Origin: UMGS902 sp045538895
GTDB lineage: Bacteria > Bacillota > Clostridia > Oscillospirales > CAG-272
Length of the DNA stretch: 64,000 nucleotides
NCBI GenBank assembly: GCA_045538895.1
Contig: JAZQEH010000078.1
Coordinates: 28,936 to 92,935 of the forward strand
Direction of reading: 5' to 3'
Shown: piece by piece, positions 61,106-64,000 of the stretch
Numbering within the stretch: the first letter of the stretch is position 1
Layout: each line of letters opens with the position of its first letter
Made by a program: the position numbers and the translations under genes
The notes under the pieces: generated by a model
Told to the model about the DNA's origin: nothing
What the model saw: only the letters and a program-made list of their open reading frames with translations
Database searches by the model: none

Positions 61106-62755
61106 ATGGACGTTGTAATATTGGCACTTAATAGTAAGTATATTCATTCATCACTCGCCCCATGGTATCTTAAAAGTGCTGTTTCCGATTTAAATATCAA
61201 AGTTTCGGTTTTGGAACATACGGTAAACGAGCAGATTGAATCGGTTATGCAATCGGTTCAAGAACTGCGTCCAAGCGTTTTGGCGATCAGTGTTTATATA
61301 TGGAACGTTGAATATGCCTTTGCTTTGGCTGAAAGAATCAAGTCGGTTATGCCGGACATTAAAATTGTTTTTGGCGGGCCGGAAGTTTCGTACAACTCCT
61401 CTGAAGTAATCAAAAACAGCAATGTTGATTACGTTTTATGCGGCGAAGGTGAGGTTCCTTTTTTTAATCTTTGCAGAATTTTGTTTTTCGGCGAACAGGC
61501 GGAGACCGATGGAATTACATTTGCCGGAAGCATTGCTTCTCCTTATGTCGGTATCGGTACACCGAAATCTCCGTATACAGATGAATATTTTAAGCAGCTT
61601 AATGGAAGAATTGCCTATTTTGAAAGCAGCAGAGGATGCCCGTATTCGTGTGCGTACTGCTTGTCAGGTCGGTGTGAACCAACACGCTTTTTTGACATGG
61701 AATACGTTAAAGAAAACTTGCTAAAACTAGCTCAAAGCGGTACAAAAACGGTAAAATTTGTTGACAGAACGTTTAATGCAGATAAAAAACGTGCAAGAGA
61801 GATTTTAAGTTTTATTCTGCAAAATATCGGAACCACCTTTCCAAGCGATGTCTGTTTTCATTTTGAACTTTCGGCTTTCCTTATAGACGATGAAACTGTT
61901 GAGCTTTTGCGTACTGCTCCAAGAGGACTTTTTCAGTTTGAAATAGGCATACAGAGCTTTTATGATAAAACCGTTCGTGCGATTCACCGAAATACAGATA
62001 GCGAAGTATTGAAGTGCAGAATTAAGCAACTTGTTGCGATGGGCAATGCACATATTCACACCGATTTAATTGCGGGATTGCCGAATGAAGACTACGATAG
62101 TTTTGTTGACAGTTTTAATCAGGCATATTTGCTTGGTGCTGATATGCTGCAACTGGGATTTTTGAAGATACTTCACGGAACCGAACTTGAAGCAAGGGCA
62201 GAAGAATACGGGTTTAAATATTCCGCTTTGCCGCCGTACGAAGTACATGAAACCAGATGGATAACCGCAGACGAGATTGTTAAATTAAAGGTAACCGAAG
62301 CTGCCCTTGACAGAGTGCATAACAGCGGCAGATTTAAAAGGACTATTGCGCTTTGTTTACCAAAGTTTAAAAGTCCGTATAATTTTTTCTTTGAAATCGG
62401 CAAGATAATTAAAGATTCTGCTACCCTTGATGAACTTACTGATACTATGTACTTTTTCCTTTGCGAAAGGTTTCCTGAAATGTCAGAGCGTTTGCGAGAT
62501 GAAATGGTGTGCGATAGGCTATCAACTAACTCTTCACGGGGGTTACCAAGTGCTTTGTATCGTGCCGATTATCGGATTAAAGAAGTAAAAAAGTATTTGA
62601 ATTCAAATGCGAACACGAAGGAAAAGCCTAACGTTCGCAGAAGTATAGCTATACTGTATTCTCTTGATAAAGCCGTATATGTTGATTACGGTGGTCATAG
62701 AGCGTACAGATTAAACTTTATCGACCTTGGGGAGGTATTTTATGAAACGAATTGA
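61106..62755 (+). CDS. B12-binding-domain radical SAM protein (DUF4080 type)
   Basis: 549-residue radical SAM enzyme with an N-terminal cobalamin-binding-type Rossmann domain (MDVVILALNSKYIHSSLAPW, VFGGPEVSYNSSEV, DYVLCGEGE). The SAM-cluster motif is CPYSCAYC (Cys178, 182, 185) in YFESSRGC..., followed by FELSAFLIDDETV, FEIGIQSFYDKT and HTDLIAGLPNEDYD. The C-terminal ~170 residues fit DUF4080. Such proteins are common in Clostridia, but I know of no established reaction. The N-terminal domain lacks an obvious DxHxxG motif, so cobalamin binding would be base-off or absent. It overlaps the ECF-S gene by 14 bases. Confidence 0.88.
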   Translation: MDVVILALNSKYIHSSLAPWYLKSAVSDLNIKVSVLEHTVNEQIESVMQSVQELRPSVLAISVYIWNVEYAFALAERIKSVMPDIKIVFGGPEVSYNSSEVIKNSNVDYVLCGEGEVPFFNLCRILFFGEQAETDGITFAGSIASPYVGIGTPKSPYTDEYFKQLNGRIAYFESSRGCPYSCAYCLSGRCEPTRFFDMEYVKENLLKLAQSGTKTVKFVDRTFNADKKRAREILSFILQNIGTTFPSDVCFHFELSAFLIDDETVELLRTAPRGLFQFEIGIQSFYDKTVRAIHRNTDSEVLKCRIKQLVAMGNAHIHTDLIAGLPNEDYDSFVDSFNQAYLLGADMLQLGFLKILHGTELEARAEEYGFKYSALPPYEVHETRWITADEIVKLKVTEAALDRVHNSGRFKRTIALCLPKFKSPYNFFFEIGKIIKDSATLDELTDTMYFFLCERFPEMSERLRDEMVCDRLSTNSSRGLPSALYRADYRIKEVKKYLNSNANTKEKPNVRRSIAILYSLDKAVYVDYGGHRAYRLNFIDLGEVFYETN

Positions 62756-63242
62756 CTCTAAAATGCTTGTAATTACAGCGTTGTTGGCTTCATTTGTTTG
62801 TGTAGCAACGATGATCATTCAAATTCCGAACGGCATCGGCGGATATTTGAATTTAGGAGATTGCATTGTGTTACTGTGCGGCTGGCTTCTTGGGCCGGTA
62901 TGCGGTGCATTCGCCGCCGGTATTGGCTCAATGCTTGCTGATATTTTTGCAACGTACGTTGTATATGCTCCCGCAACGTTAATAATAAAATCTGTAATGC
63001 CAATTATAGCCTACTATATTTTTAAAGCGTTTAAAAACAAAAGTCTTGGGTTGATAATCAGCGGACTAATTGCAGAAATATGGATGGTAATTGGATATTT
63101 TGTATTTGAAGGTTTCATTTTATACGGTTTTGGTACGGCATTAATTGGTGTGTTTCCAAACATTATACAAGGTCTTGCGGGCACAATTTGTGCTTGCATT
63201 TTGAAAGAATTTATAGATAAAAAAGGCATTTGGAAGCTATGA
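62742..63242 (+). CDS. ECF transporter S component
   Basis: Substrate-binding membrane subunit of an energy-coupling factor importer, 166 residues, six predicted helices. Family features are NGIGGYLNLGDCIVLLCGWL, GPVCGAFAAGIGSMLADIFA and VVYAPATLIIKSVMP, the pattern of the riboflavin-type ECF S group (PF07155-like), whose members bind various vitamins. The EcfA/EcfT energising module is not in the window and is probably shared. ATG at 62742 follows GGGGAGG, inside the end of the radical SAM gene. The ligand is unknown. Confidence 0.87.
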   Translation: MKRIDSKMLVITALLASFVCVATMIIQIPNGIGGYLNLGDCIVLLCGWLLGPVCGAFAAGIGSMLADIFATYVVYAPATLIIKSVMPIIAYYIFKAFKNKSLGLIISGLIAEIWMVIGYFVFEGFILYGFGTALIGVFPNIIQGLAGTICACILKEFIDKKGIWKL

Positions 63243-63895
63243 AGAAAGAATATATATTATTTGATCTTGACGGAACGTTGACTGATTCCGCTCCGGGAAT
63301 TATCAATTCTTTGATATATGCACTCGAAAAGTTTGATATACATGTTGATAACAGAGAGAGTCTACGTGTTTTCATCGGACCGCCGTTAGTTGATATGATG
63401 ATGCAGGTGTTTGGTTTTTCTAAAGATACCGCAGAGCAAGCATTAAAATTTTACCGTGAGTACTTCAGCGAGAAGGGAATATTTGAAAATTCTGTATATA
63501 ACGGGATTGAAGAGTTGCTATGCGGTTTGAAGAATGATGGTTATAAATTGATCCTTGCTACATCAAAGCCTGAATTGTTTGCCAAAAGAATTCTTGAGCA
63601 TTTTGACCTTGATAAGTATTTTTACTTTGTCGGCGGCAGTGATATGGAGGGAACAAGGGTTTCAAAAGATGCGGTTATTAAATATGTTCTGTCTTCGCTT
63701 GGTATTGTGGATGCATCCTCCTGCATCATGGTTGGCGACAAGGAACATGACATTATCGGAGCGAGAAAATGCGGAATCGACTGTATCGGCGTGCTTTACG
63801 GTTTCGGTACAAAAGAAGAGCTTGAGAATGCAAATGCAGCATTTATTGCAGAAACGGTTGATGAAGTTTATACAATAATAAAAAGCCACTTTTGA
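63239..63895 (+). CDS. HAD family hydrolase (phosphoglycolate phosphatase-like)
   Basis: Phosphatase of the HAD superfamily, 218 residues. Motif I is FDLDGTLTDS, motif II is LATSKPE, motif III lies around RVSKDAVIKYVL and motif IV is MVGDKEHDIIGAR. The helical cap between motifs I and II (about 18-85) is of C1 type, as in Gph and PpaX. Its ATG overlaps the ECF-S stop (ATGA), so the three genes form one operon. A vitamin-phosphate substrate would suit an uptake operon, but that is inference. Confidence 0.9.
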   Translation: MKKEYILFDLDGTLTDSAPGIINSLIYALEKFDIHVDNRESLRVFIGPPLVDMMMQVFGFSKDTAEQALKFYREYFSEKGIFENSVYNGIEELLCGLKNDGYKLILATSKPELFAKRILEHFDLDKYFYFVGGSDMEGTRVSKDAVIKYVLSSLGIVDASSCIMVGDKEHDIIGARKCGIDCIGVLYGFGTKEELENANAAFIAETVDEVYTIIKSHF

Positions 63896-63905
63896 AGTGG
63901 CTTTC
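63882..63905 (+). terminator. Weak terminator-like hairpin at the end of the HAD gene
   Basis: AAAGCCACTT / AAGTGGCTTT with loop TTG spans the stop codon; only CTTTC follows. The remaining bases to 64000 are A/T-rich with nothing I can identify. Confidence 0.45.
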
Positions 63906-64000
63906 AGAGTGCTGACAAACGCGTCAGACCGCAAGTAAAAAATAAAAGCAAAAAATAAAAAGAAATAATTTTTTACTTTATATTAAAAATATTAAAATCA

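Noticed and set aside
1..64000. Mobile elements, phage genes, CRISPR arrays, tRNA or rRNA genes
   Set aside because: No transposase or integrase frames, no regular short-repeat arrays and no tRNA-like cloverleaf were noticed; all large frames are chromosomal-type genes.

Overview
The window reads as chromosomal DNA of a spore-forming, probably anaerobic, member of the Clostridia (Bacillota). An Oscillospiraceae/Ruminococcaceae-like organism is the best guess from gene content and protein style: CotJ coat proteins, the SpoIIGA/SigE pair, CwlD, long single-chain PurL, GlnRS beside GluRS, and copper-amine-oxidase-like and SLH surface modules. No phage, insertion sequence, CRISPR array, tRNA or rRNA gene was found. 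Genes are tightly packed, often overlapping by 1-13 bases. Many have near-consensus SigmaA promoters with 17-18 base spacers and clear intrinsic terminators.

Layout. 1-9300: core operon smc(partial)-ftsY-rdgB-yhbY-nadD-yqeK-LCP-rsfS-leuS, then rpsU with its own promoter and terminator. 9299-15900: accessory stretch with a small unknown protein and an FkbM-type methyltransferase (minus), a HIT protein, aspartate kinase and an ABC exporter (both minus), and a DUF1015 protein. 16029-23893: spoIIGA-sigE, rpmE, hflX, yigZ, dgt-dnaG-rpoD. 23999-33567: a solute-binding lipoprotein carrying an inserted amine-oxidase-like module, a NifS-like/DUF3343 pair (minus), an MBL hydrolase with gltX and glnS, a cohesin-domain surface protein, and cwlD. 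33654-36999: metG-tatD-radical SAM. 37123-45661: pyrimidine operon pyrC-carB-pyrK-pyrD-pyrF-pyrE-pyrB. 45678-56336: purine operon under a ZTP riboswitch: purE-purF-like-purM-purN-purO-AICAR formyltransferase-purD-purL. 56376-63895: cotJ genes (minus), an SLH protein, a SodC-like protein, thiamine diphosphokinase (minus), a stretch that looks like a structured non-coding RNA, and a B12-radical SAM/ECF-S/HAD operon.

How the genes fit together. The two nucleotide operons cover most of de novo UMP and IMP synthesis, but carA, purC, purB and purK are not here. Both hold unusual enzymes. ATCase carries only the zinc module of its regulatory subunit. The PurF homologue has Gly where the glutaminase Cys should be. 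The last two steps to IMP use an archaeal-type cyclohydrolase plus a separate AICAR formyltransferase instead of fused PurH. The least explained locus is 60696-61047: a promoter, several perfect helices and a strong terminator with no normal gene inside.
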